Assembly: GCA_003576535.1 (NCBI GenBank)
Contig: QXCQ01000152.1
Location: 1-47,750, forward strand
Source of the DNA: Nakamurella silvestris
Lineage (GTDB): Bacteria; Actinomycetota; Actinomycetes; Mycobacteriales; Nakamurellaceae
DNA: 47,750 bases
Reading direction: 5' to 3'
A program made the translations under genes and the position numbers. The notes below the pieces were generated by a model that saw only the letters and a program-made list of their open reading frames with translations, did not search any database and was not told the origin of the DNA. This document shows, one piece after another, positions 16,611 through 24,730 of the stretch. Within the stretch, counting starts at the first letter, position 1. Each line of letters begins with the position of its first letter.

Positions 16611-17685
16611 GGAAGAAGTCCTTCCACAGCGGGTCGGTACGCGCACGTTCCCGCACGATGTTGTCGACGTAGAACCGGAGCCGTCGTGCATCCTCGGGGT
16701 TGTCCTTCAGGGCGACACCGCTGATCTGACGGGCGATCTCGGCGGCGGACACCACACCGTTGCCGAGGTAGCGGGCCTCGAGTGCGGCCGCGAAGGCGAC
16801 GTTGACCGCCTCGGCCGTCGACATCACCGTTTCCGGACTCTTGACGGGGGTCCCGCCGGCGGTGACGCCGGACCGCAACTCCTGGAAGGCGGTGACCAGG
16901 AGCCGGATGACCTCCCGCGGTACCTCCACCTCTTCCCCCCGCTCGCCCAGTTCCTCGGTCAACTGACCGCTGACGAGTTCGACCTCGAAGGCGTGATCGG
17001 TGATGGGACGGACGGTTTCGAAGTTGAACCGTCGTTTGAGTGCCGCGGACATCTCGTTGACACCCCGGTCCCGCAGGTTGGCGGTGGCGATGATGTTGAA
17101 GCCGGGCCGCGCCGGAACCCGTGCGTTCGGGCCGAACTCGGGGATCATCAGCTGTTTGTCGGAGAGGATGGAGACCAGGTTGTCCTGGATCTCCGGGGCG
17201 CAGCGGGTGATCTCCTCGAACCGGACGATCTTCCCGCCGACCAGGGCCTGGTGCAACGGCGAGGGAACCAGCGAGCGGTCGCTGGGGCCCTCGGCCAGCA
17301 GCAGGGCGTAGTTCCACGAGTACCTGATGTGGTCCTCCGTGGTCCCGGCGGTTCCTTGAATCGTCAGACCCGTGTCGCCGCTGACGGCGGCCGCCAGCAA
17401 CTCCGAGAGCATCGACTTCGCCGTGCCGGGCTCACCGACCAGCATCAGGCCCTGGCGCCCGAGCAGACTCACGATGGCCCGGTCGACCAGCGGGTCGTCG
17501 CCGTAGAACTTGCGGCTCACCCCGAGTTCGGCATCGCCGAGGACGAACGCACGGACGGCGCGGGGGGACAACAGCCAACCGGGTGGCCGGTCGTTGCCCG
17601 CGCGCCCGTCCGCGTCCGCGAGCGAGGTGAGTTCGGCGGCGAACCGGTCCTCGGCGGGGCGGCGGATCTCGTCCGTGCTCACCAT
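16585..17685 (-). CDS. MoxR-family AAA+ ATPase, YehL-like
   Basis: 366 residues. Walker A GEPGTAKS (84-91), Walker B VRFEEI (154-159), sensor 1 at ATAN (200-203), and basic residues in AALKRRF (R218/R219) that fit the arginine-finger region show a complete AAA+ module of the MoxR type. MoxR ATPases form hexamers that remodel or load cofactors into client proteins, usually with a VWA partner, here two genes downstream. The ATG at 17685 has GGAGAAGAAG upstream and overlaps the DUF4132 stop by 7 bp. The same frame is open for a further 1.3 kb over the DUF4132 gene, but that translation is low-complexity and antisense-like, so it is not part of the protein. Confidence 0.95.
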   Translation of the reverse strand: MVSTDEIRRPAEDRFAAELTSLADADGRAGNDRPPGWLLSPRAVRAFVLGDAELGVSRKFYGDDPLVDRAIVSLLGRQGLMLVGEPGTAKSMLSELLAAAVSGDTGLTIQGTAGTTEDHIRYSWNYALLLAEGPSDRSLVPSPLHQALVGGKIVRFEEITRCAPEIQDNLVSILSDKQLMIPEFGPNARVPARPGFNIIATANLRDRGVNEMSAALKRRFNFETVRPITDHAFEVELVSGQLTEELGERGEEVEVPREVIRLLVTAFQELRSGVTAGGTPVKSPETVMSTAEAVNVAFAAALEARYLGNGVVSAAEIARQISGVALKDNPEDARRLRFYVDNIVRERARTDPLWKDFFRAAADLWH

Positions 17686-20600
17686 CCGGTCTTCTTCTCC
17701 CAGGCCGGGTCGAAGGTGCCGGACCCGGCCACCGCGAGGTAGTCGGCGTAGGCCTCGGCGAGCAGTACCGCAGGCACCTTGTCCGGTGCGAGGTCGCCGC
17801 GGGCACGCCGGTCGAGGGACCGGAAGGTGAGCCGGGTGATGGCCGCCGGGATGTTCTCCTCGGGCAGGGTGCTGCCGGTGAATCCGAGCACCACCCTGAT
17901 CCCGAGACCGGTGAAGTCCTTGTGGTACTCGGTGAACCACCCGCCGTCCTCGGGTGCGCCGCGTTGGTAGCCGCGTTTCGTCGCGCCCCCGCGGATGGTG
18001 AAGGTGTCGGTGAACCAGCCGAGCCGGTCGGAGATCGGCTGGGTGCCGACCGGCGGCAGCGACCCGTCGAACTGCGGGAACAGGGGTGTCACCCGGTAGT
18101 CCGCGAGATGTTGCTGCCACACATCGATCTGGTCGTGGGTCGTCAACGCTGCATGGGCGAGGGTGATGGTGGCACCCTCGTCGATGGCGACCTCGTCGTC
18201 CTGGGCGTCGATCAGGGACCCTTCCGGGGTCGGGCGGAACAGGACCTCCGGGCTCGACCCGTCCGGGCTCGTGGACCGGACCCAGACGAGTCTCCCGGCG
18301 AGCAGCGAGACCAGCGGGTGGCCCAGGAGGTACTCGGTCCACTCCGCGGCGGGCCACGAGCGCTGGGCACACATGGCCTCGTAGAGCCGTCCGGTCTGGA
18401 GTTCGAGGATCTGCTTGAGTTCCTTCCTCGACGCCGACAGCTGTGACTTGGCGGCCTTGACGATCTCCGGGTCCTCTTCCATCCGGGCGGCCGGCAGGCT
18501 CTTGATCACCGCGCCGTGGGGACCGGTGAGTTCGAGGGCGAAGGCGGGGCTGATCCGGCCGACGAACTCGCGCTCGCCGTAGGTCAGTTCCAACAACCGG
18601 TGCTCGTCGAACCCGGCGGTCGGGACGGTCCGATCGGCGAGCTGGTCCGGGCTCCACCCGTGTCGCTGGGCGATGACCTCGACCAGTTCCGCGGCCTTGG
18701 CCTGGACGGAGGCCGTCCGGTGTCGACGCGCGACGGACAACAGCAACTGCATCGGCGACCGCTCGTCGCTCATCGCGGCGCAGGAGATCAGGGCCTCGAC
18801 CTGGAACCGCCGGGTGTAGTGGTCCTTCATATAGGTCCCGATAATCCGGGCCAGGACGGCACCGGGCGCCCGGGTGGCCAGGGCGAGGACACCCTTGTTG
18901 GCGATGGCCGAGCCCAGGTAGATTCCCTGATGCTCCCGCCAGGCCTGTTGGACGTGGGCCTCCACCGGGAGGGCCGCCTGTTCGACGTAGTGCGCGTACT
19001 GCGGGGTGCTCGCCGCCCAATGCTGGTAGAGCTGCCAGTTACGGGGGCCCTCGACGGCCGCGTACGCCCGCGACTCGGCATCGGAGGGGCGGCGGACGTC
19101 CTGGGTGATCCACGCGTGGAGGACGAATTCGCCGAGCACAGCCGCGCTGTCGGTGTCCAGCAGTCCCACGTAGCGGTGGAGCAGGCCGGTTCCGGCCGGG
19201 TCCTTGAGCTTGTTCGCCAAGATGACCCACCAGGTGATGACGGTGGGCGGGACCTCCTCTCCCACGGCCCAACGACACCGGGGAAGATGGTCGAAGGGGA
19301 ACCAGGCAAGGGCGGCCGGCCGTTTCCCCTTCAGCCCCGAGGTGGCCTCGGCCAGCAGCGTTACCGGTGCGAGGTCGCCGGAGATGTCGTCGCCGAGTCC
19401 CTCCAGTGCGGTCAGGTAGGCGGCCCTGGCGGTCTCCCGGGATTCCGTGGCCAGCGCCGAGCGGAGGGCGGTCACGGCCGCGGGGTCGCCGATCCGGGCC
19501 AGCCACGCGGCGGCGGACGTACGGATCTCGGTCCTGCCGTCGGCCAGGCCGTGGAGGGCGAGGTCCACGGCGACCCCGCGCCGTTCGAGCAGCTGCTGTG
19601 CGGCCCGCCGATGGGTCTTCGCCTCGCCCAGCGCCAACTCGACGACGGGCGGCAGGTACCGGGGTGGGACGGCCGGGAACATCCCGAGGATGTCCAGGGC
19701 CGCGTCGGTGGGGAAATCACGCCAGGAGTCGGCGCGCGGTGGGGTCAGACCGAGGCCCTCGGAGAGGTACCGGGGGTTCTCGTCGAAGAAGGGCCACAGA
19801 TGACCCGGGCTGAAATCGTCGAGCCGGTTGCTGTAGGTGGAGCACAGGTACCGGGCGAGCCCGTCGACGGGATCCTGATCCCCGGCCCGGGCCGCTGCCT
19901 CGGCCAGCGATCGCAGGTCGACGTCCAGGTCCGGGCGGCTGCCGAGGCGGTACCACTGGACGTGACCGAGCTCCCCGACGGACAGACGGATCGCCTGCAT
20001 CAGGGTGAGCGGGGGCAGCAACCCCTCGGTGGCGAGATGACGGAGTGCCGAACCGATGGAGAACCTGCCGGGAGCGCGGTTGCCCGCGAGGTGCTCGGCG
20101 ATCTCCTGGAGGTCGGGGGTGGTCAACCCGCGGAGGTCGGCCAGTTTCTCCTTCTCCAGTTTCAGCTGGCCCGGCCAGGCAGGTGGGTCCTCGGAGCGGA
20201 GCTCGGTGATCGACTCCCGGCACCGGCGGATCTGGTCGTCGATCGCCGCACGGGCGTGGTCGAGGTGATCGGCACGCAGTGGTGAATCGGTCAGCGGGGC
20301 GAAAGGCGACCGCGGGATGACCGCATCCGGTGTCCGCATCAGTTCGCTGCGCTCGACCCCTGCCCTCAGCAACGCACCTCGTGGTCCTGAATCGTCCTCC
20401 GCCAGGGCTTTTCGTAGCAGCTGAGCGCCATCGGGGTGTCGCAGCAACGCATCGATCAGTTCTTTCAGCCGCGAGACCGGGGCCCGGTGAACCACCGGAG
20501 CCAGGACGGCGTCCAGCAGTTCGGCGGGCATGGTGCCGACGATGCGCAACGCGTCGGTGCGTACGGTTTTCGCAACGTCGGTCGAGAGCACGGCAAGTAC

Positions 20601-21407
20601 CGTGGCCAACGGCGCGGCGGTTCCGGGCACGCGCTCGATGAACTGGAGCACCTCCCGCCGACCCGCGATGCTGTAGCTCGGGACCTGGGCGGCCAGGACA
20701 GCGGCCTGCGCGGTGGCGAGTTCGACCAGGCCCGGGATCGTCCGCAGGCGGTGCAGCGCGAATTCGCCGTGGTACCAGCCGACCGGCCGACGATCGAACA
20801 TGGCGGCCAACAGGAACTCCGGGCCCTCCTCGAGCCCGGCTGCCGTCAGCAACGACTGGACGAACGCAACGGTCCAGCGGGGTGGGGGTGTGTTCCCGTT
20901 GGTGCCCGGGCGGTCGTCCATGTCGAGGGTGGTGTCGAAGACGTCGCCGAGCAGGGCGGCCAACCAGTCGGGCACCAGTGGTGAGGTCCGCATCGGGATC
21001 GGCCCCGTCTGCACCGCTGCCAGCAGGCCGCCGAGGCGCACGTACTGCTCGCCGCTCAGCCCCGTCGGCTGCAGATGAAGTCGCCTGCGGGAGGCAATGG
21101 CCTTCTCGACGGTCCATCCGGGCACCGCCTCGCCGATGGCCGTGTCCTCGTCGAGCCGGCCGTGGAAGTGCATCGGCGTCGAGCCGGGATCGCCGAGGTA
21201 GTCGCACAGCCTGGGGTCGGTGGATCCGCCGAGTTCGACCAGCAGGCCCGGATCGGTCCCGTCCAGGACGAAACGGGCGCAACGACCGGGAAGGGCGGGG
21301 TCGACCGCGGCCAATGACTGCAGGCTCCGGGCCAGTTCGGCACCCGATTCGTCCTTCTCACGACCCCCCTTGCCGCCGTTGAGCCGATCGACGATGCCCT
21401 TGAACAC
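17679..21407 (-). CDS. DUF4132 giant protein, YehI-like
   Basis: 1242 residues, close to E. coli YehI (~1210). The N-terminal and central ~900 residues are helix-rich with HEAT-like stretches, e.g. RAAQQLLERRGVAVDLALHG then ARIGDPAAVTALRSALA. The DUF4132 domain lies at about 950-1045, with the typical ELTGPHGAVIKSLP, KELKQILELQTGRLYEAM and HPLVSLLAGRLVWV blocks. A beta-rich end (TGLGIRVVLGFTGS) follows. The GTG start has GGGGAGGG 4-5 nt upstream. It is the promoter-proximal gene of the five-gene cluster and the largest component. DUF4132 proteins, including MolR, have no established biochemistry. A scaffold or substrate-recognition role for the MoxR/VWA machine is my inference. Confidence 0.92.
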   Translation of the reverse strand: MFKGIVDRLNGGKGGREKDESGAELARSLQSLAAVDPALPGRCARFVLDGTDPGLLVELGGSTDPRLCDYLGDPGSTPMHFHGRLDEDTAIGEAVPGWTVEKAIASRRRLHLQPTGLSGEQYVRLGGLLAAVQTGPIPMRTSPLVPDWLAALLGDVFDTTLDMDDRPGTNGNTPPPRWTVAFVQSLLTAAGLEEGPEFLLAAMFDRRPVGWYHGEFALHRLRTIPGLVELATAQAAVLAAQVPSYSIAGRREVLQFIERVPGTAAPLATVLAVLSTDVAKTVRTDALRIVGTMPAELLDAVLAPVVHRAPVSRLKELIDALLRHPDGAQLLRKALAEDDSGPRGALLRAGVERSELMRTPDAVIPRSPFAPLTDSPLRADHLDHARAAIDDQIRRCRESITELRSEDPPAWPGQLKLEKEKLADLRGLTTPDLQEIAEHLAGNRAPGRFSIGSALRHLATEGLLPPLTLMQAIRLSVGELGHVQWYRLGSRPDLDVDLRSLAEAAARAGDQDPVDGLARYLCSTYSNRLDDFSPGHLWPFFDENPRYLSEGLGLTPPRADSWRDFPTDAALDILGMFPAVPPRYLPPVVELALGEAKTHRRAAQQLLERRGVAVDLALHGLADGRTEIRTSAAAWLARIGDPAAVTALRSALATESRETARAAYLTALEGLGDDISGDLAPVTLLAEATSGLKGKRPAALAWFPFDHLPRCRWAVGEEVPPTVITWWVILANKLKDPAGTGLLHRYVGLLDTDSAAVLGEFVLHAWITQDVRRPSDAESRAYAAVEGPRNWQLYQHWAASTPQYAHYVEQAALPVEAHVQQAWREHQGIYLGSAIANKGVLALATRAPGAVLARIIGTYMKDHYTRRFQVEALISCAAMSDERSPMQLLLSVARRHRTASVQAKAAELVEVIAQRHGWSPDQLADRTVPTAGFDEHRLLELTYGEREFVGRISPAFALELTGPHGAVIKSLPAARMEEDPEIVKAAKSQLSASRKELKQILELQTGRLYEAMCAQRSWPAAEWTEYLLGHPLVSLLAGRLVWVRSTSPDGSSPEVLFRPTPEGSLIDAQDDEVAIDEGATITLAHAALTTHDQIDVWQQHLADYRVTPLFPQFDGSLPPVGTQPISDRLGWFTDTFTIRGGATKRGYQRGAPEDGGWFTEYHKDFTGLGIRVVLGFTGSTLPEENIPAAITRLTFRSLDRRARGDLAPDKVPAVLLAEAYADYLAVAGSGTFDPAWEKKTGW

Positions 21408-21445
21408 GTACCCTCCCCGTTGAAGTCCTGACTCGTGCAGGGTAC
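21408..21445. promoter_or_regulatory. inverted repeat ahead of the DUF4132-MoxR-VWA cluster
   Basis: GTACCCT at 21408-21414 and AGGGTAC at 21439-21445 are exact reverse complements separated by 24 bp. They lie directly upstream of, and partly over, the ribosome site of the DUF4132 gene in the 106-bp gap to the TetR gene. This could be an operator or a 5'-UTR hairpin occluding the ribosome site. I could not assign a -10/-35 pair. Confidence 0.35.
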
Positions 21446-21513
21446 GTGGACCCTCCGACAGGACCGGAACCTTCGGCCGGTGCGGGCGTGGATGCGTGTC
21501 GCGTCGGCCCGAC

Positions 21514-22275
21514 CTACCCTCGGTTGCCGATCAGGCCGTGAACCCCGTCGAGGATGCGCGCGAGGCCGAAGTCCAGCATGTGCCGGGGGTCGCCGGGAGC
21601 CTGGTGGGCCTGGCCCGCCGCACTGCCCACCCGCCCGGAGACCGGGAACCTGTCGGTGTCCATCACCTTCTCCAGGATTGGTCCGACCTGGACCCACCAC
21701 TGGGCGTCGGTCCGGCCGCTCTCCTGCCGAGCCCCGATCTGTGCCTGGTGCGCACGTGCGGCACCCTCGACATGGGTCAGGACCAGGGTGAGCGCCGAGT
21801 CCATCTCGACATCCGACAGACCGATCCCGTCGAGTGGGCGCAGTTCTGCCTCGTACTTGTCGGACAGGTGCGGACCGACGACCGGTCGGAACCCGAGGAG
21901 CTCCAGCAGCCACGGATGGCGCAGGTACAGGTCCCAGTTCCGGTGGGCCACGAAGGTCATTCCCGACCGCCAGTCACCCTGGGATCGCGGCTCGTCCACG
22001 TCGCGGTAGAGATCGGCCAGGGCGCGGTCCGACATCAGTTCGGTGAGTTCGGTCTTGCCGGGTACGTGGGTGTACAGGCTCATGGTTCCGACCCCCAGTT
22101 TCTCGGCGACCTGGCGCATCGACACCGCATCCATTCCCTGGGTGTCGGCCAGGTCGACCGCGGCGTCGACGATGGCCCGGATACTGAGCCCCGATCGTCC
22201 CGTCCGGTCCTGGGGCCCCCACAGCAGGCCGAGGGTGCGTGCCGGGTTGGCGGAGCCTGGTCCGTCGGTTGGCAC
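21514..22275 (-). CDS. TetR-family repressor of the divergent exporter
   Basis: 253 residues from a GTG with GAGGTGG upstream. Residues ~30-85 are a TetR_N helix-turn-helix (AIVDAAVDLADTQG, then MRQVAEKLGVGTMSLYTHV). The helical C-terminal domain resembles the TetR_C type found in regulators of DrrAB-like exporters. It is divergent from the ABC exporter genes, and the 147-bp spacer carries several overlapping inverted repeats, the standard arrangement for a ligand-released repressor of efflux. The ligand is not predictable. It precedes the DUF4132 cluster on the same strand with a 106-bp gap; read-through into that cluster cannot be excluded. Confidence 0.93.
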   Translation of the reverse strand: MPTDGPGSANPARTLGLLWGPQDRTGRSGLSIRAIVDAAVDLADTQGMDAVSMRQVAEKLGVGTMSLYTHVPGKTELTELMSDRALADLYRDVDEPRSQGDWRSGMTFVAHRNWDLYLRHPWLLELLGFRPVVGPHLSDKYEAELRPLDGIGLSDVEMDSALTLVLTHVEGAARAHQAQIGARQESGRTDAQWWVQVGPILEKVMDTDRFPVSGRVGSAAGQAHQAPGDPRHMLDFGLARILDGVHGLIGNRG

Positions 22276-22364
22276 CGTCCACCTCGCTTTTCCCCGGCCG
22301 CTGTCGGGCGACCCTGATCCGGAGTTCTCGGCAGCTCCGGTAACACTTTCCCGCCTCTCGACGT

Positions 22365-22405
22365 TAGTACAGTGTCTAAGCCGTACGCTGTACGGTACGA
22401 CGTAC
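22365..22405. promoter_or_regulatory. overlapping palindromes, TetR operator/divergent promoter
   Basis: Three overlapping dyads occur just upstream of the exporter ATPase gene: TACAGTGT-N9-ACGCTGTA (22368-22392, one mismatch), CCGTAC-gct-GTACGG (22381-22395, perfect) and GTACG-a-CGTAC (22395-22405, perfect). They lie between the TetR gene and the exporter genes, so they are the likely operator. The exporter ATG at 22423 follows with GAGGGG as ribosome site. Confidence 0.6.
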
Positions 22406-22422
22406 GAGAGATGAGGGGATCA

Positions 22423-23391
22423 ATGGACGGCAACGACGATGCGATCCAGGTGCGCGATCTGCGCAAGAACTACCGCAAGGGGCCGGCGGGAGCCGGGCTG
22501 AACGGATTCGATCTGCGGGTGGCCCAGGGGACCGTCTGTGGGCTGCTCGGGCCCAACGGTGCCGGGAAGACGACGGCGATCCGCATCCTGGCCACCCTGC
22601 TCCGCGCCGACTCCGGCACTGCCAGGGTGGCCGGCTTCGACCTCGGCACCGATCGCAGGTCGGTCCGATCGCGGATCGGTGTGGTGGGTCAGTATGCAGC
22701 CGTCGACGAGATCCTCAGTGGGCGGCAGAATCTCGTGATGTTCGGGCGGCTGATGCACCTGTCGTCCGCGGTTGCGGCCCGGCGTGCGGATGAGTTGCTG
22801 GAACGTTTCGACCTGACCGCCACCGGCAACCTGGCCGTAGGCCGGTACTCCGGTGGTATGCGCCGCCGGCTGGACCTCGCCGCAGCATTGATCATCGACC
22901 CGGCGGTGCTCTTGGTGGACGAACCGACCACGGGCCTGGATCCGGCGGGTCGCCAGGAGGTGTGGCAGGCGATCAGATCACTGGTCGGCACCGGCACCAC
23001 GGTGCTGCTCACCACCCAGTACCTCCATGAGGCGGACGAACTCGCCGACCGGATCACGTTCATCGGCGGCGGGCGCGTGCTCACCGAGGGGACGCCGGAG
23101 GAGTTGAAGGCGGCGGTGGGTCCGGACCGCCTGGAGATAGAACTCGGCGCGCTCGACGAGATCGGGCGTGCCAGAGCGGTCCTCGCCCCGTGGGCGGCCG
23201 GTGAGATCACGGTGGAAGGAGCAGCCATGACCATGCCGGTGGCGGATCGGACGAGGACCCTGGTCCAGGTCGTCGGCGCCCTGGCCGCCGCCGGTATCGA
23301 GCCGCTCGACCTGAGTCTGCGCCGGCCGACCCTGGACGAGGTGTTCCTACGGCACACCGGTCCTCTGACAGCGAAGGAGGTTGCGGTATGA
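22423..23391 (+). CDS. DrrA-like ABC exporter ATPase
   Basis: 322 residues from ATG 22423, with GAGGGG upstream. Walker A GPNGAGKTT (43-51), signature YSGGMRRRLDLAAAL and Walker B LLVDEPTTGLDP are intact. The C-terminal ~90 residues end in LRRPTLDEVFLRHTG, the typical DrrA C-terminal motif. The family exports daunorubicin-like drugs, tetronasin or other lipophilic compounds as a two-gene system with a DrrB permease, here overlapping by ATGA at 23388-23391. The divergent TetR gene and palindromes imply induction by the exported compound. No biosynthetic genes are adjacent, so a self-defence or xenobiotic-efflux role is more likely than producer resistance. Confidence 0.95.
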   Translation: MDGNDDAIQVRDLRKNYRKGPAGAGLNGFDLRVAQGTVCGLLGPNGAGKTTAIRILATLLRADSGTARVAGFDLGTDRRSVRSRIGVVGQYAAVDEILSGRQNLVMFGRLMHLSSAVAARRADELLERFDLTATGNLAVGRYSGGMRRRLDLAAALIIDPAVLLVDEPTTGLDPAGRQEVWQAIRSLVGTGTTVLLTTQYLHEADELADRITFIGGGRVLTEGTPEELKAAVGPDRLEIELGALDEIGRARAVLAPWAAGEITVEGAAMTMPVADRTRTLVQVVGALAAAGIEPLDLSLRRPTLDEVFLRHTGPLTAKEVAV

Positions 23392-24227
23392 CGACGACAT
23401 CCCCGGCGGGGAGGGGGACCTGGACCCGCCGGGCCTTCTGGGTACTCGCAGACGGCTGGACCGTGGCCGGCCGCGACCTGCGGCACTGGATTCGTCAACC
23501 CGGTCCGGTGATCATCGGCTGGGTCTTCCCGGTGATGATCCTGCTGATGTTCGCGGGGCTGTTCGGCGGTGCCATCGACATGCCCGGTGGTGCGGATCCG
23601 GCCACCTACCTCGATTTCGTCCTTCCGGGAATGCTCGCGCTGGCAATGCTTTTCGGCCTCGAGACCACGATGATCGCGGTGAACTCCGATGCGGGCAAGG
23701 GGGTGACGGACCGGTTCCGTTCCCTGCCGATGAGCGGTTCGGCGGTGGTCCTGGGGCGATGTGTCGCCGACATGCTGCACACCGTCGTCGGTCTCGCCGT
23801 TCTGGTCGGGGCGGGCCTTGCATTGGGATGGCGCTGGCACAACGACCTCGGCTCGGCCGGCGCCGCCTTCGGCCTGCTGTTGCTCCTGCGGTTCGCCGTG
23901 CTGTGGATCGGCGTGTACATCGGCCTGCTGGCGCGATCACCCGAGGCGCTGTCGCCGGTGCAGATCCTGATCTGGCCGTTGGGGTTCCTCTCCAACGTGT
24001 TCGTCCGCCCGGAATCGATGCCGGGCTGGTTGGGAGCCCTGGCGACCTGGAACCCGCTGTCGGCGACCGCGGCCGCGGCCCGGGAACTCTTCGGCAACCC
24101 AGGCTGGGGCGGTGACACCTGGCCGGCGCAGCACGCCGTGCTGATGGCCGTGCTGTGGCCGTTGGTGATCATTGCGGTGTTCCTGCCGCTGTCCGTTCGT
24201 GCCTACGGTGCACTCGGGGACCGTTGA
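23388..24227 (+). CDS. DrrB-like ABC-2 exporter permease
   Basis: 279 residues with about six membrane helices. The motif after helix 2, VTDRFRSLPMSGSAVVLGR, and the block FLSNVFVRPESMPGWLGALATWNPLSATAAAAREL are hallmarks of DrrB/ABC-2 permeases. It starts inside the ATPase stop (ATGA), so the subunits are made together. It should form the membrane channel of the exporter. The gene is followed by about 110 bp with the ECF42-type promoter of the next gene and no strong hairpin. Confidence 0.95.
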   Translation: MTTTSPAGRGTWTRRAFWVLADGWTVAGRDLRHWIRQPGPVIIGWVFPVMILLMFAGLFGGAIDMPGGADPATYLDFVLPGMLALAMLFGLETTMIAVNSDAGKGVTDRFRSLPMSGSAVVLGRCVADMLHTVVGLAVLVGAGLALGWRWHNDLGSAGAAFGLLLLLRFAVLWIGVYIGLLARSPEALSPVQILIWPLGFLSNVFVRPESMPGWLGALATWNPLSATAAAARELFGNPGWGGDTWPAQHAVLMAVLWPLVIIAVFLPLSVRAYGALGDR

Positions 24228-24257
24228 CACGGTAAACCGAATCCTTTTCCGCCGACC

Positions 24258-24284
24258 TGTCGATTCCCCTGGGTCCCGTTCGTC
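24258..24284 (+). promoter_or_regulatory. ECF42-type sigma factor promoter
   Basis: TGTCGA at 24258-24263, a 17-bp spacer, and CGTC at 24281-24284 match the promoter reported for ECF42 sigma factors (-35 TGTCGA, -10 CGA/TC, from memory of the Streptomyces work). It lies 54 bp upstream of the DGPF gene, whose neighbour is an ECF42-like sigma factor, so autoregulation of both genes is expected. Confidence 0.65.
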
Positions 24285-24337
24285 GTCATGATGAAGGTGT
24301 CCACTCCGGACAGCTCACCCGGAACGAGGGGATGGCC

Positions 24338-24688
24338 ATGAAATACATGTTGTTGATCGCCGCAGACCCGCAGGTCTACCAGCAGTACAGCGAGGCGGAG
24401 CTCGGGGAACAGATGGGGGAGTACAACGCCTTCACCGAACGGATCGCGGCCTCCGGCGAGCTGGTCGCCGGAGAGGAGCTCAAGGACGTCACCAGTGCCA
24501 CCACCGTGCGGATCCGGGACGGCGTGCGAACTCTCACCGACGGGCCGTTCGCCGAGGCCAGGGAGCAGATCGGTGGTTTCTACATCGTGGATGTCGCCTC
24601 CCTGGACCGCGCCCTGGAACTGGCCGCCGAACTCCCGGAGGCTCGGCACGGATCCGTCGAGGTCCGGCCGGTCATGGTTCGTGACTGA
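24338..24688 (+). CDS. DGPF/YCII-family protein
   Basis: 116 residues starting MKYMLLIA. It is a small ferredoxin-like YCII fold of the DGPF subgroup; the name-giving motif is present in TLTDGPFAEAREQIGGFY, and the C-terminus ends EVRPVMVRD as usual. I prefer the ATG at 24338 over 24332 because AGGGG then sits 6 nt upstream, and family members begin MKYMLL. DGPF proteins occur next to ECF42 sigma factors across many phyla; their biochemical role is not established. The sigma factor gene follows 42 bp downstream on the same strand. Confidence 0.93.
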   Translation: MKYMLLIAADPQVYQQYSEAELGEQMGEYNAFTERIAASGELVAGEELKDVTSATTVRIRDGVRTLTDGPFAEAREQIGGFYIVDVASLDRALELAAELPEARHGSVEVRPVMVRD

Positions 24689-24730
24689 CCGGGCAGTCGG
24701 CCGGATCTTCCTCGAGGACCATCGGTCGGG

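Noticed and set aside
17700-19020. N-terminal extension of the MoxR frame over DUF4132
   Set aside because: The extension is out-of-frame DUF4132 sequence. The MoxR ATG at 17685 has a strong ribosome site and gives the usual protein length.
10940-21407. Calling the MoxR/VWA cluster a known anti-phage system or a metal chelatase (Mg/Co-chelatase ChlI/ChlD, CobS/T)
   Set aside because: VWA and ATPase are present, but the partners are DUF4132, DUF5682 and SWIM, not chelatase or named defence subunits; only the yeh-type resemblance is supported.
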